Source: Castellaniella sp034675905 | Lineage (GTDB): Bacteria; Pseudomonadota; Gammaproteobacteria; Burkholderiales; Burkholderiaceae_B | Direction: 5' to 3' | Assembly (NCBI RefSeq): GCF_034675905.1 | Contig: NZ_JAUCCV010000004.1 | Coordinates: 62,001-126,000, forward strand | DNA: 64,000 bases | Part shown: one piece after another, positions 63,875-64,000 of the stretch | Layout: each line of letters begins with the position of its first letter | Numbering within the stretch: the stretch's first letter is position 1 | The notes under the pieces: generated by a model | The model's database searches: none | Seen by the model: the letters and a program-made list of their open reading frames with translations, nothing else | Told to the model about the DNA's origin: nothing | Translations under genes and position numbers: made by a program

Positions 63875-64000
63875 TGTGCGCTTCACCTGGCGGGTGTTTC
63901 ACCCGAACGATGCAGATTGAGAAACCTTCCGCGACACGGCCAGACCGGTTAGCGGATAGCAGGGGCAGAAGGCCGAAGTACGACGCCTTGCATAAGCCGT
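63875..64000 (-). promoter_or_regulatory. Upstream region of odhA
   Basis: These 126 bases show no convincing gene. A CGGGTG/CACCCG hairpin with a three-base loop occupies 63891-63905, ending just upstream of the odhA Shine-Dalgarno sequence, where it could affect initiation. No confident promoter was found. The window ends inside this region. Confidence 0.4.

Noticed and set aside
60242..63952. A 1236-codon open frame on the plus strand opposite odhA
   Set aside because: It is antisense to a certain gene, lacks any recognisable domain and has the His/Gln/Arg/Gly-rich composition produced by the codon bias of the opposite strand.

Overview
The window reads as chromosomal DNA of a high-GC betaproteobacterium of the order Burkholderiales, most likely family Alcaligenaceae (Bordetella, Castellaniella or Pusillimonas relatives). 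The basis is the scpB-rluB-rimP-nusA-infB-rbfA-truB-typA gene order, a four-gene ferrous-iron system of the FtrABCD type known from Bordetella, a class I polyhydroxyalkanoate operon and the odhA-odhB-lpdA order. I see no insertion sequence, prophage, integrase, CRISPR array or rRNA. One tRNA (initiator tRNA-fMet) is present. Almost every base lies in or next to a recognisable gene, and no gap reaches 300 bases.

Layout. 1-8.1 kb: the end of a Na/Pi cotransporter gene, polA, a LOG-family gene starting head-to-head with polA, a basic amino-acid ABC transporter with a terminator-like element after the binding-protein gene, and a fused YqiA-type hydrolase/GNAT acetyltransferase. 8.2-18.7 kb (minus strand): a translation and ribosome-biogenesis block, scpB-rluB then rimP-nusA-infB-rbfA-truB-typA. 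The second part has its own promoter and a highly structured leader ending in an intrinsic terminator directly before rimP. 18.7-28 kb: tRNA-fMet, an Ada-like protein without its N-terminal zinc domain, an AraC regulator, nrdAB with tandem NrdR boxes, and a CHASE-PAS-GGDEF-EAL protein. 28-36.5 kb (minus strand): ftrABCD with a Fur-box-like site, phaC-phaB-phaR, pgeF and rluD. 36.5-43.5 kb: bamD, a DinG-type helicase, tex, and a catalase with an OxyR-like site.

43.5-55.7 kb looks like one functional island: a glutaryl-CoA dehydrogenase and CaiB-type CoA-transferase with a divergent LysR regulator, a class III aminotransferase, a MocR/GabR-type regulator, GabT, and a four-gene PotABCD-like ABC transporter. 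Together they could import an omega-amino acid (GABA, 5-aminovalerate or a polyamine), transaminate it, and activate and oxidise glutarate to crotonyl-CoA. 55.8-64 kb (minus strand): trpS, zapE and the 2-oxoglutarate dehydrogenase operon odhA-odhB-lpdA.

The observations I rate highest are the rimP leader/attenuator, a roughly 59-residue insertion inside the NrdA active-site region, the omega-amino-acid/glutarate island, and several unlisted cis elements: 32-bp-spaced NrdR boxes, a MocR direct repeat, LysR-type palindromes, and OxyR and Fur sites. All functional assignments come from reading motifs and context; no database search was run.
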